NCBI GenBank assembly: GCA_039183535.1
Contig: JBCDBO010000022.1
Location: 1-49,701, forward strand
Direction of reading: 5' to 3'
Length of the DNA stretch: 49,701 nt
From: JBCAXA01 sp039183535
GTDB taxonomy: Bacteria > Pseudomonadota > Gammaproteobacteria > Steroidobacterales > Woeseiaceae
Shown: piece by piece, positions 24,409 through 32,798 of the stretch
Numbering within the stretch: position 1 is the stretch's first letter
How the letters are laid out: every line of letters starts with the position of its first letter
Made by a program: the position numbers and the translations under genes
Notes under the pieces: model-generated
Database searches by the model: none
Seen by the model: only the letters and a program-made list of their open reading frames with translations
What the model was told of the DNA's origin: nothing

Positions 24409-25575
24409 TCAGCGGTCCTGGCCAGCGATTTCGTACGCAGCCACAACCCCGGAGTCGGCTTGCACAAGAAGAACATCGCCCTGCGCGTGCGGTGCCGTGC
24501 TAATCCGTGCTTTGGCGACGCGACGGCGTGCGACAACCGTCCCTGTTTGGGCATCAAGCCAATGCAGGTACCCCTCGAGGTCGCCGACTACAACTGCGTT
24601 ACCGAATGGCGTCGGTGCGGTCAACTCACGGCGCGTGAAATCGCGGTTGCGCCACTGCTCAACCCCGTTAGCGCGCGACAACGCAACGAGATCGCCACCG
24701 TCGGCGCTGACAAACACGGTGTTCCAATCAACGCCTGGGCCTTGATAACTCGACAACTCGCGGGTCCACAACAACTGACCCGAGTCGAGCAGTAACGAAC
24801 CGACTTGCCCTTGAAATCCAGTGATATAGAGCTCACGTCCGACCGCGACCGAACGTCCATCGAGGTCGACGAGACGCTCGAGATCAGAACGACCGGCCGG
24901 CGGCGTAATAATCTGGTCCCAGAGGACCTCTCCGCGCAGCAAATCGACCGCCATCAGGCGGCCGTTATCGAACCCACAGACAACGAGGTTGGCCGCGATC
25001 GTCGGACTCGACGTACCGCGTAAACTGAGTTCGGGAACTTCCTCCTCGATGACCCACTGCTCATCGCCACTGCTGGCATCGAGCGCGATCAAACGTCCGT
25101 CTGCCGAACGCAGCACGACCCGCTCGCCACCGACGGCTGGCGCCGCCAATACCTCCGCGGCGACGTTACGTTGCCACAGGAGTTCACCGTTGCTCGCATC
25201 GATAGCGATTACATCGCCATCGAGACCGGCGACGACGACCCGACCGTCACCAACGCTCGGTCCTGCACTCAGCGGGACGTCGACCCGCGTCGTCCACAAA
25301 CGGCGGCCGGTATCGATCTCAAGCCCGTGCACTTGCCCGTCACGGCTGGCTGCATAGGCGCGGATGGTGTCGGACACTGGCGCCAAACCCAGTCTGAGAT
25401 CGTTGGCGTCGTCACCCACCTTCACCGACCAGCGCTTGCGCACGTTGAGCGTCTCGTCGACGTCAATGAGTTCCGCGGGCAGTAACGCTTCGTCCTCTTC
25501 GTCACCGAAAAGGCCGCAGCCGCTGAGCATAACGCTCATCGAGATCGCGGTCGCTGTGGCGATCATCGATCGCAT
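24409..25575 (-). CDS. bamB: Outer membrane protein assembly factor BamB
   Basis: Lipoprotein of the BAM complex that inserts beta-barrel proteins into the outer membrane. 388 residues. A signal peptide ends with the lipobox LSGC (C20), and an acidic stretch follows. The rest is an eight-bladed PQQ-like propeller with repeated blade motifs such as GRRLWTTRVD, NGELLWQRNV and GEVLWDQ. The ATG overlaps the yfgM stop by 1 nt (TAATG). The order yfgM-bamB-der is the standard gammaproteobacterial one. Confidence 0.96.
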   Translation of the reverse strand: MRSMIATATAISMSVMLSGCGLFGDEEDEALLPAELIDVDETLNVRKRWSVKVGDDANDLRLGLAPVSDTIRAYAASRDGQVHGLEIDTGRRLWTTRVDVPLSAGPSVGDGRVVVAGLDGDVIAIDASNGELLWQRNVAAEVLAAPAVGGERVVLRSADGRLIALDASSGDEQWVIEEEVPELSLRGTSSPTIAANLVVCGFDNGRLMAVDLLRGEVLWDQIITPPAGRSDLERLVDLDGRSVAVGRELYITGFQGQVGSLLLDSGQLLWTRELSSYQGPGVDWNTVFVSADGGDLVALSRANGVEQWRNRDFTRRELTAPTPFGNAVVVGDLEGYLHWLDAQTGTVVARRRVAKARISTAPHAQGDVLLVQADSGVVAAYEIAGQDR

Positions 25576-26291
25576 TACGGCGACTCTGTTTCCTCGGCCG
25601 GCATGGCGTCTGCATCGGTCTCCGCTGGCTCGTCGCCAGTAGCCGTATCGCTAAGGTCGGGTCTCGGCAACGCAGCGAGCTTCAACCGAACGAAATTTGT
25701 ATCGATGCCGGACTCGCCCGGTGGTGCCGCCAACGCCGCCTCGTAGGCGACACGGGCCGCTTCGGTGTTGCCGCGCTCCAGTTCGATATCGCCGAGCATC
25801 GCGTCAACGCGGGCGCGTTGGTAGGCGCTGGTGACCGGTTGTAGAACGGCGAACGCATCGTCCGCCCGTCCGGCGTATTGGTGAATCTGCGCCAGGCGCA
25901 AGCGCGCGATCGTTTTAATGTCAGCGTGCAATGACGAATCGAGAACACGGTTTAAGGCCGCCACAGCCGCGTCGGTCTCGCCGCGGTCCATGTGCATTTT
26001 GGCGGCAGCCAGCCACGCTTGGCTGGCGACCGTGCTGCCAGCGTGTTCAGCCTGCAATGCATCGAGTGCCGCTTGCGCCGCATCTTGCTCGCCTTTCTCA
26101 ACGCTTTCGAGCAAGACTCGGTACAGATCCGATGCGGACTCGGCCGCCGCTTGCTGGGCTGCACTCCATCGGTTCCAACCGATAAGCGCTGCGATGCCAA
26201 TGATGATCCCGGTGATAACGTAAATACGGTATTCGGCCCACCAGCGCTGGAGCGCCTCGACTTGTTCTTCTTCTGTTGCGTAGTCGTTCAC
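25575..26291 (-). CDS. yfgM: YfgM-type ancillary SecYEG translocon/PpiD partner with TPR region
   Basis: Inner-membrane protein with a cytoplasmic N-terminus (EEEQVEALQRWWAEY), one transmembrane helix (about 22-40) and a periplasmic TPR-like domain. 238 residues. The RWW(A/K)EY motif before the helix is the family signature. In E. coli the protein works with PpiD at the translocon. The Pro/Glu/Asp-rich C-terminal tail is not conserved. It lies between hisS and bamB, 11 nt after hisS. Confidence 0.92.
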   Translation of the reverse strand: MNDYATEEEQVEALQRWWAEYRIYVITGIIIGIAALIGWNRWSAAQQAAAESASDLYRVLLESVEKGEQDAAQAALDALQAEHAGSTVASQAWLAAAKMHMDRGETDAAVAALNRVLDSSLHADIKTIARLRLAQIHQYAGRADDAFAVLQPVTSAYQRARVDAMLGDIELERGNTEAARVAYEAALAAPPGESGIDTNFVRLKLAALPRPDLSDTATGDEPAETDADAMPAEETESP

Positions 26292-26302
26292 TGTCTTCTC
26301 AC

Positions 26303-27589
26303 TTATTCCGTCGCCGCGTCGCTCAGCAATTGACCGAGGACCCGTCGTAAGCCGCTCTCATCGTAGGCTTGCTGTCGATCGTCGTTTCGCAATGGCTTCA
26401 GACCGAATTGACCGCTCTGAAGTTCGCTGTCGCCGATAATCAGCGCCCAAGGAGCACCACTTTTGTCGGCACGTTTTAACTGTGATTTGAAGCTGCCACC
26501 GTCGTAATTAACGTCGATGTTGAGCCCCGGCAGCGACTCGCGCAGCCGCTCGGCCAGCAATATGGCCTCGCGCAGCGCCGGCTGGCCGACGGCCACGATA
26601 TAGAGATGCGGCTGAAACGCAAGTTTTTCCCGATGGCAAGCCTCGTACAGTCCTACCAGACGCTCAACGCCGGCCGCCCAGCCGATCGCGGGTGCCGCTT
26701 TGCCACCCAACTGCTCGTAAAGCCCATCGTAGCGCCCACCCGAGAGCACGGCCCCTTGGGCACCCAATTGGTCGGTAATCCACTCAAACACGGTGCGACT
26801 GTAGTAATCGAGCCCACGGACCAGGCGACGGTTGACCGTGAACTCGATCCCCGCCGCACTGACCCAGTCACATAACGTATCGAAGTGCGCCCGTGAGGCA
26901 TCATCGAGGTCATCGTCGAGCGAGGGTGCCGCGGCGATGATGTCAGCGAGCGCCGGATTCTTGCTGTCCAAAATCCGCAGTGGATTCGTCTGTAAGCGTC
27001 GGGCTGCCTCCTCATCCAAATCATTGCTGTAGCGGCCAAAATAGTCGATCAAGCGTTCACGATAACGATGCCGAGCCTCGGCAGTGCCGAGCGTATTGAG
27101 CTCCAAGCGGATGCTCGGCAGTGCTAAGGCACGGAACAAACGAGCTGACATTAAAATCATTTCGACATCGACGTCCGGACCGGCATAACCAATCGCCTCG
27201 ACATCGATTTGGTGGAATTGGCGATAGCGGCCTTTCTGCGGTTTCTCACGGCGGAACATCGGCCCGACCGTCCACACCTTGTGCCGTTGATTGTGGACGA
27301 GACCGTTGCTGATCGCCGCTCGGACGACACCGGCAGTCGCCTCGGGACGCAGCGTCAAGCTCTCGCCGTTGCGGTCCTCGAACGTGTACATCTCTTTCTC
27401 GACGATGTCGGTGACCTCGCCGATGGAGCGGCGATACAACTCGGTTTGTTCAAGTATCGGTAGTTTGATTTCGCGGTACAGATAACTGTCGAGTATCTGC
27501 CGGACCGACTCCTCGATGTGTCGCCAGGTCGGCGTCGCATCCATCAATACGTCGTTCATTCCGCGAACTGCGCGCAGGGATTTACTCAT
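26303..27589 (-). CDS. hisS: Histidyl-tRNA synthetase
   Basis: Class II aminoacyl-tRNA synthetase, 428 residues (E. coli 424). Motif 1 lies in the N-terminal part. The motif 2 region shows FRREKPQKGRYRQFHQ. The histidine-specific loops LVRGLDYYSRTVFEW and GGRYDGLYEQLGG are intact. The C-terminal anticodon-binding domain (about 330-428) is complete. It starts with ATG 27589 (MSKSLRAVRGMNDVL) and follows rodZ by only 23 nt, where ispG is normally found. Confidence 0.98.
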   Translation of the reverse strand: MSKSLRAVRGMNDVLMDATPTWRHIEESVRQILDSYLYREIKLPILEQTELYRRSIGEVTDIVEKEMYTFEDRNGESLTLRPEATAGVVRAAISNGLVHNQRHKVWTVGPMFRREKPQKGRYRQFHQIDVEAIGYAGPDVDVEMILMSARLFRALALPSIRLELNTLGTAEARHRYRERLIDYFGRYSNDLDEEAARRLQTNPLRILDSKNPALADIIAAAPSLDDDLDDASRAHFDTLCDWVSAAGIEFTVNRRLVRGLDYYSRTVFEWITDQLGAQGAVLSGGRYDGLYEQLGGKAAPAIGWAAGVERLVGLYEACHREKLAFQPHLYIVAVGQPALREAILLAERLRESLPGLNIDVNYDGGSFKSQLKRADKSGAPWALIIGDSELQSGQFGLKPLRNDDRQQAYDESGLRRVLGQLLSDAATE

Positions 27590-27612
27590 CGATCGAAATT
27601 CCGCTCGTCGAG

Positions 27613-28470
27613 TTACGGGGTCGGCACCGTAAAGCGTGCGGTGCGCCGCCGTACCGCGCCGGCCGGAATAGCAAACGCCGCACCATTGACGCGGATATCA
27701 ACCGCTGCCCGATTGCCGAGCACGACCGTAAGCGGTCCAGGCCCCGACAGGCGTTTGACCTCGCCGGCATTGGCCATGCCCGAAAATAAGCGGCTGCCAT
27801 TACCAGCGCGCACCTCAGTCCAGCATTTATCTTGGTAACTGAGTTCCAGTGCGACGCTAGCTGCAACGCTCACTGAGTCCGTTGCTGGCGGCGCTGCTTC
27901 GATCGGTGCGACGACCGGTGTCGACGTCGTCGGCGGCTCGGCGGATACCGGCGCCGGTAAGGTCAGTTGTTCGACGCGCCGACCGTCGTCGGTGACATCG
28001 ACGGACATCGGCGTCGCGGCGCTCGGCTCGGACAGGCGCTCAGCCGGTATCGCCACCGGGGCTGGCTCCGAATCGTTGCCGGTCAAGAAAAACGCCACCA
28101 GGATCGCTAGCAGGACAATGCCAAGCGCAGCGGCCAGCCAAATCCACAGCGGCGCGCCTGCTTGAAACCGAGGTTGCGATTTTGCCGCAACAACGGGCGG
28201 CGGCGCCGACCCACCGTGGCGCTCGTCGTAGGCAGCCAACAACGCGACCGGATCGGCACCGATCGCGACGGCGTAGCGTTTCAAATGACCTTTAACGTAA
28301 ACCGGCGCCCCGAGTCGGTCGAACTCACCCTGCTCTAGCGCCTCTAGCAACGCCGCATCGATATGCAGCTCGCGCGCCAGGCCGGCGACCTCGCGGCCAG
28401 CCGCTTCGCGCATCGCACGCAGCTCGGTGAGCGGATCGGGCGACTCGTTGGTCGGTGCGTCATCCGTCAT
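27613..28470 (-). CDS. rodZ: RodZ-like helix-turn-helix membrane protein (DUF4115 C-terminal domain)
   Basis: 285 residues from ATG 28470; the open frame upstream lies inside pilF. A cytoplasmic helix-turn-helix domain (about 15-80) binds MreB in E. coli RodZ. One transmembrane helix follows (about 109-130). A Pro/Thr/Ala-rich periplasmic linker leads to the DUF4115 beta domain, with ALELSYQDKCWTEVRAGNG. It overlaps pilF by 11 nt. A role in rod-shape maintenance is inferred from the family. No mreB in the window. Confidence 0.93.
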   Translation of the reverse strand: MTDDAPTNESPDPLTELRAMREAAGREVAGLARELHIDAALLEALEQGEFDRLGAPVYVKGHLKRYAVAIGADPVALLAAYDERHGGSAPPPVVAAKSQPRFQAGAPLWIWLAAALGIVLLAILVAFFLTGNDSEPAPVAIPAERLSEPSAATPMSVDVTDDGRRVEQLTLPAPVSAEPPTTSTPVVAPIEAAPPATDSVSVAASVALELSYQDKCWTEVRAGNGSRLFSGMANAGEVKRLSGPGPLTVVLGNRAAVDIRVNGAAFAIPAGAVRRRTARFTVPTP

Positions 28471-29224
28471 TGTTGATGATGTTTCCGAGCGACTGAGCTT
28501 CGCGCGAGTCCGGGTAATCGCGCCGCAGGCGATCAGCATACCGACGCATAGCGGGCCTATCCCCACCCGCTTGTTCCACCCGCACCGCCAGCAACAACGA
28601 CTCGGGTGTCATCTTGTGGGCGGACTCAAACCGGGCAACAAACGCTCGGGCGCGAAGTGCGTCGTCGCGGGACAACGACAAGGCAGCCATTTGCAGCAGT
28701 GCATCGGCGAATTCGGGATTGCGCACCAGCGCGGTCCGAAAGTGTTGCTCCGCAGCGACCGGGTCCGGCGTCTCTAGCGCACAGACGCCGGCATTCGTGT
28801 AAGCGACCTCTGGCGCCAGGTTGTCGGGCAGTTCGGCCGCGCGTAAAAAGTAGCGCTGTCCTTCCTCATAGCGGCGCTGTTTACAAAGGAACACGGCGTA
28901 ACTGTTCAATGCATTAGGGTTCTTCGGGGCGACTTTTAGCGCTCGCCGATACGCGGCGTTGGCCCGATCAATGTTGCCGGTCTGCTCGTGGACCAGCGCC
29001 AATGCAATATGTGACCCCGGCAAATTTGGATTCTGCTCAATCGAGCGTTCCAGGCGTTCGCGAGCGAGCCTCAGGTTTCCCTGCCGCAAGTACTGCGCGC
29101 CGAGCTGGTAGTTGATTTCCGCTGCGTCGTCCGTCGAACCTTTATTTTCGGTGCGCGTCGTTGTCGTCGTCACGCACGCCGCCAGCGCGCCAGCGATGAT
29201 CGTTGCTAACAGAAAGTTACGCAC
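28460..29224 (-). CDS. pilF: Type IV pilus biogenesis/stability lipoprotein PilF (PilW)
   Basis: Outer-membrane lipoprotein pilotin for the PilQ secretin. 254 residues. The signal peptide has lipobox LAAC (C17), followed by a Thr-rich linker and six tetratricopeptide repeats (INYQLGAQYLRQGNLRLARE, ALVHEQTGNIDRANAAYRRA, YAVFLCKQRRYEEGQRYF). The position between rlmN and rodZ is that of Pseudomonas pilF. Its presence implies type IV pili elsewhere in the genome; no other pil gene is here. Confidence 0.95.
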   Translation of the reverse strand: MRNFLLATIIAGALAACVTTTTTRTENKGSTDDAAEINYQLGAQYLRQGNLRLARERLERSIEQNPNLPGSHIALALVHEQTGNIDRANAAYRRALKVAPKNPNALNSYAVFLCKQRRYEEGQRYFLRAAELPDNLAPEVAYTNAGVCALETPDPVAAEQHFRTALVRNPEFADALLQMAALSLSRDDALRARAFVARFESAHKMTPESLLLAVRVEQAGGDRPAMRRYADRLRRDYPDSREAQSLGNIINNDG

Positions 29225-29227
29225 AGC

Positions 29228-30334
29228 TTATGCCCCCACCGCTCGTTGTTGCTTGCTACCGAGCCGCGAGCGAACCCGGTCGTTAACCTGCCCCGCCAAC
29301 TGGCCGCAGGCCGCGTCGATATCGTCTCCGCGCGTTTTACGTACCGTCGCGATGCAACCCGCCGCTCGGAGCGCATCACGGAACGCGGCGATGCGGTTGC
29401 GCGAGCTGCAATGAAACTGCGTGCCCGGGAACGGATTAAATGGAATCAGATTAATTTTCGCTGGCTTACCGCGCAGCAAACGGGCGAGATCACGCGCTTG
29501 TGCCAGGTCGTCGTTGACTCCGTCCAACATCACATACTCGAACGTAATGTGTCGGTTGGAGTGACACGACGTGTAATACCAACAAGCGTCTAGTAATTCG
29601 GCCAGCGGATGAACCCGGTTGATTGGCACAAGCTCGTTACGCAGTTCGTCGTTCGGCGCGTGCAGCGATACCGCCAATGAGATATTGCAGTCGTTCGCCA
29701 ATTTTCGAATCTGCGGAACGAGTCCGGATGTCGATAACGTAATGCGACGGCGTGACAAGCCATAGGCATGATCGTCGAGCAAAACTTTAATCGCCGGGAC
29801 CACCGCTCGGTAATTTGCCAACGGCTCGCCCATACCCATCAGTACGACGTTACTGACCGCCGGCTCCCCGTTGCTGCGCGCCGGCAATGCGGTGTTCGCC
29901 CACAACACCTGACCGACAATTTCGGCGGCTTGCAAATTGCGGTTAAAGCCCTGCTGCGCCGTAGAACAGAATGCGCAGTCGAGGGCACAGCCGACTTGCG
30001 ACGAGATACACAAGGTGCCGCGATCGGCCTCGGGAATAAACACCGTCTCGATCGCCTGCTGGGCGCCTGCAGCGAGTAGCCATTTCACGGTACCGTCGCT
30101 CGAACAATGTTCGCTCTGCACCGTCGGTAGCGCCAATCGACACTGCTCAGCTAACGCATCGCGCAGGCGTTTCGACATATCGGTCATCGCCGCGAAGTTG
30201 AGCTCGCGTCGCTGGTGAACCCATGCCATGAGCTGACGAGCGCGAAATGGCTTTTCGCCAAGTCCCGCAAAGAATTCGGTCAATGCCGCCCGATCCATGC
30301 CGAGCAAATCGGTTTTTTCGGAACCGGGCGTCAT
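29228..30334 (-). CDS. rlmN: Dual-specificity 23S rRNA/tRNA adenine C2-methyltransferase
   Basis: Radical-SAM enzyme that methylates A2503 of 23S rRNA and A37 of several tRNAs. 368 residues. The cluster motif is C116-ALD-C120-AF-C123 in VGCALDCAFCSTAQQGFNRN. The methyl-carrying C-terminal cysteine is C343 in GDDIDAACGQL. The N-terminal accessory domain (KPFRARQLMAWVHQR) is present. It lies 9 nt after ndk and 3 nt before pilF. Confidence 0.98.
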   Translation of the reverse strand: MTPGSEKTDLLGMDRAALTEFFAGLGEKPFRARQLMAWVHQRRELNFAAMTDMSKRLRDALAEQCRLALPTVQSEHCSSDGTVKWLLAAGAQQAIETVFIPEADRGTLCISSQVGCALDCAFCSTAQQGFNRNLQAAEIVGQVLWANTALPARSNGEPAVSNVVLMGMGEPLANYRAVVPAIKVLLDDHAYGLSRRRITLSTSGLVPQIRKLANDCNISLAVSLHAPNDELRNELVPINRVHPLAELLDACWYYTSCHSNRHITFEYVMLDGVNDDLAQARDLARLLRGKPAKINLIPFNPFPGTQFHCSSRNRIAAFRDALRAAGCIATVRKTRGDDIDAACGQLAGQVNDRVRSRLGSKQQRAVGA

Positions 30335-30343
30335 TGGCGTACG

Positions 30344-30775
30344 TTAGCGAGTCCGGGGGCAAACGCCGTCGTCGCCGAAGAAAAAGCGAATTTCTTCAGC
30401 GGCGGTGTCCGGGCCGTCGGAGCCATGGACCACATTCTCTTCGATACTCTTCGCGAAGTCAGCGCGAATCGTGCCAGCTGCCGCGTCGTCGGGATTGGTC
30501 GCCCCCATCAAGTCGCGGTTTTTAGCGATCGCGGCGTCGCCCTCAAGTACCTGGACGACGACTGGACCCGACGTCATGTACGCCACCAAGTCTGCGTAGA
30601 ACGGCCGTTCTTTGTGCACGGCGTAAAAACCTTCCGCCTGTTCCTGGGACAGATGCGCCATTTTCACAGCGACGACTTGCAAGCCAGCGCGCTCGAAGCG
30701 ACTGATGATTTCACCGATGAGATTTTTCTCGACACCGTCCGGCTTGATGATGGACAGGGTTCGTTCGACAGACAT
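30344..30775 (-). CDS. ndk: Nucleoside diphosphate kinase
   Basis: Transfers the gamma phosphate between nucleoside triphosphates through a phosphohistidine. 143 residues. The catalytic H117 lies in NVVHGSD, the N-terminus ERTLSIIKPDGV is typical and there are no insertions. A strong promoter (30877-30905) precedes it, so the ndk-rlmN-pilF-rodZ-hisS-yfgM-bamB-der run probably starts here. Confidence 0.98.
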   Translation of the reverse strand: MSVERTLSIIKPDGVEKNLIGEIISRFERAGLQVVAVKMAHLSQEQAEGFYAVHKERPFYADLVAYMTSGPVVVQVLEGDAAIAKNRDLMGATNPDDAAAGTIRADFAKSIEENVVHGSDGPDTAAEEIRFFFGDDGVCPRTR

Positions 30776-30876
30776 GCGGGTTTCCTTATTCGATAGAGTT
30801 CGCTTGCAGCTCTGCGGCCACCAGCGACAAAAGAGGACGCCGACCCCGGGGGCCGGTCAAAAAAGTTAAGTGGTTA

Positions 30877-30905
30877 ATTTTACGGGCGGAAATGCGTGCA
30901 GGCAA
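30877..30905 (-). promoter_or_regulatory. Sigma-70 promoter of ndk
   Basis: TTGCCT (30905-30900), an exact 17-bp spacer and TAAAAT (30882-30877) on the minus strand. The leader is about 95 nt. It begins 13 nt after the iscA stop and is the best promoter match I see in the window. Confidence 0.6.
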
Positions 30906-30917
30906 CGCACTCGGCGG

Positions 30918-31241
30918 TCACACCGAAAAACTCTCGCCGCAGCCGCACTCGCCGGCCGCGTTCGGATTGACGAACTTGAACGCCTCGTTGATACCCTGAC
31001 GGACGAAATCGACATGGGTGCCATCGATCAGCGCCAACGCGTCAGCGGCAACGACTACGTCAACCCCGTTACTGTGGAATACCGTGTCCTCGGGCTGAAC
31101 GTCGTCGGCAAATCCGACCTGATAAGCGAACCCGTTACAGCCCGTCCGGGTAACTCCGAGCCGCAAGCCTACGCCGTGGCCGCGTTTTACCAGGTGGTCG
31201 CGGACGCGCTGCGCCGCACTGTCCGAAAGCGAAATCGCCAT
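30918..31241 (-). CDS. iscA: A-type iron-sulfur carrier IscA
   Basis: Carries iron or iron-sulfur clusters from the scaffold to apo-proteins. 107 residues. The three cysteines are C35 (TGCNGFAY) and C99/C101 (ECGCGESF), exactly spaced as in E. coli IscA. INEAFKFVNPNA is close to the enteric LNEGFKFTNPNV. The sequence fits IscA better than ErpA or SufA. It starts 17 nt after the IscU-like gene. No hscB, hscA or fdx follows; the next gene is ndk. Confidence 0.95.
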   Translation of the reverse strand: MAISLSDSAAQRVRDHLVKRGHGVGLRLGVTRTGCNGFAYQVGFADDVQPEDTVFHSNGVDVVVAADALALIDGTHVDFVRQGINEAFKFVNPNAAGECGCGESFSV

Positions 31242-31258
31242 CGCGAATGTCCTATGTG

Positions 31259-31618
31259 TTACCGACCGGGAACGGAACGCACGAGCGCCGCAACCGCATC
31301 GTCGAGCACCAATAATAGCCCGACTTGGTCTTTACGAACATCGATCGGTAGCGCAAGTTCCGCCATCCGCGGCCACGGCTGCAGCGATTCACTGAGGGCA
31401 AGGCACAGCCGGTCCGCCAATACCAGCAGCGCCGGCTCGCCGAACGCCCGAAAATAGACGTCCGTATACCCCGCTTCAGCGCCCGGAAACGCGAGCAAAC
31501 GCAGGCGTTGGCGAGCATCGGGCGAGCGCAGCCAGCCGCTGTCAGCGACCGGTTCGGCGCTCGGCAAGCGGTGCCGCGACAACGAATCGAACGCCGCACG
31601 CAACGCATCGACGCTCAT
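31259..31618 (-). CDS. IscU-like protein lacking the cluster-ligand cysteines (unassigned function)
   Basis: 119 residues, between iscS and iscA where iscU normally lies. The ATG overlaps the iscS stop by 4 nt, so it is translated and coupled. By eye it follows IscU: FRAFG near residue 56 corresponds to IscU FKTYG, MAELALP to IAEELELPP, and LDDAVAALV to AEDAIKAAI. But IscU C37/D39 correspond to an ARQR stretch near 35-38, C63 to E61 (FGEPAL) and C106 to a valine near 99. Its single cysteine, C72, aligns with none of them. The N-terminal 25 residues match poorly. It cannot be a normal cluster scaffold; a regulator of IscS or a sulfur-transfer adaptor are guesses. The homology itself is an eye-level inference. 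Confidence 0.75.
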   Translation of the reverse strand: MSVDALRAAFDSLSRHRLPSAEPVADSGWLRSPDARQRLRLLAFPGAEAGYTDVYFRAFGEPALLVLADRLCLALSESLQPWPRMAELALPIDVRKDQVGLLLVLDDAVAALVRSVPGR

Positions 31619-32790
31619 TGCGGCTCAGCGCCAATCGAACGGACATAATCCACCGCGGCGGCGAATTGCGCGACCGCCGCATCGACATCGGCTACGGTCG
31701 AGAAACGCCCAAGGCTAAATCGCAGCGTGCTCTCAGCAAGCGCCGGCGGCAGGCCGATCGCGCGCAGCACGGCCGATGGCTCGCGGCTGATGGTTGAGCA
31801 GGCCGCGCCGGTCGATACGGCCACGGGCTCCATCGCGAGCAACAATGCATCGCCGTGGACATCGTGGACGCTGACGCTGACGATGTGCGGCACCCGCTCA
31901 GCGGCGGCGGCATTGAGCGTAACGCCGGGCACATCCAGCAACCCGGATAGCAGTCGCGCATTGAGCGCATCGACCGGATCGGCGGTTGACGCGAGCTCCA
32001 GACAGCGGCTCGCCGCTGCACCGAAGCCGATGACTTGATGCGTCGCCGGCGTTCCCGGTCGCAAGCCGCGTTCTTGCCCGCCGCCGAACAGCAACGGCTC
32101 GATTTGCGGCGCTAACGGCGCCCGGCAGATCAACGCGCCGATACCTTTCGGTCCATACATTTTGTGCGCGGATAGCGCGACCGTGTCGGCCGGGATCGTC
32201 GCAACCGACAACGGAATCTTGCCGGGTGCTTGCGCCGCGTCGACGTGGCAACTGACCCCTCGCTCGCGACACAACGCAGCGACACTGGCCACATCGTTGA
32301 TGACGCCGAGCTCGTTATTCACGGCCATTAGCGTCACCAGAATCGTGTCGTCACGGAACGCCGCCGCGACGTCTGCCGGGCTCACAATGCCGTGTTGATC
32401 AACCGGTAACCATTCAACATCGAAACCCTCAGCGGCGAGTTGTTTGAGCGAATCGGTCACGGCCTTGTGTTCGGTCATCGTGCCGATGATGTGGCGGCCT
32501 TCGCTCCGCCGGTAGCGAGCCGTGCCGAACAAAGCGAGGTTATCGGCTTCCGTCGCACCCGACGTGAAGATGACCTCACGCGGCGCAGCATCGACCAGGC
32601 GCGCCACGCGAGCGCGCGCATCTTCGATGGCTGCCGCAGCGCTGCGCCCCGCCGCATGCGTCGTCGAACTGGCATTGGCCGTGACAACGGGGTCTGCCAG
32701 CGCCGCTTGCATCGCTTCGATGACGACCGGATCGAGCGGTGTCGACGCGGCGTAATCCAGATAGGCGGCGTGCCCTACGCGTTCAAACAT
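31615..32790 (-). CDS. iscS: Cysteine desulfurase IscS-type, shortened at the C-terminus
   Basis: PLP enzyme that takes sulfur from cysteine as a persulfide. 391 residues from ATG 32790, preceded by GGTGA; the frame upstream overlaps trmJ. PLP lysine K210 lies in ALSAHKMYGPKG. The active loop STGAACSTISREPS carries C331, matching E. coli C328. TGATEADN and RPGTPATHQ are intact. It ends at RSIGAEPQ, about 16 residues earlier than E. coli IscS, and lacks the MYKQGVDL-containing tail that docks IscU. Upstream trmJ ends 8 nt away; no iscR lies between them. Confidence 0.95.
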   Translation of the reverse strand: MFERVGHAAYLDYAASTPLDPVVIEAMQAALADPVVTANASSTTHAAGRSAAAAIEDARARVARLVDAAPREVIFTSGATEADNLALFGTARYRRSEGRHIIGTMTEHKAVTDSLKQLAAEGFDVEWLPVDQHGIVSPADVAAAFRDDTILVTLMAVNNELGVINDVASVAALCRERGVSCHVDAAQAPGKIPLSVATIPADTVALSAHKMYGPKGIGALICRAPLAPQIEPLLFGGGQERGLRPGTPATHQVIGFGAAASRCLELASTADPVDALNARLLSGLLDVPGVTLNAAAAERVPHIVSVSVHDVHGDALLLAMEPVAVSTGAACSTISREPSAVLRAIGLPPALAESTLRFSLGRFSTVADVDAAVAQFAAAVDYVRSIGAEPQ

Positions 32791-32798
32791 CGTTACTG

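Noticed and set aside
30842..30858. GC-rich inverted repeat next to a run of A on the plus strand as a terminator for iscA
   Set aside because: On the transcribed minus strand the T run precedes the stem instead of following it, and the element lies downstream of the ndk promoter, so it is within the ndk leader.
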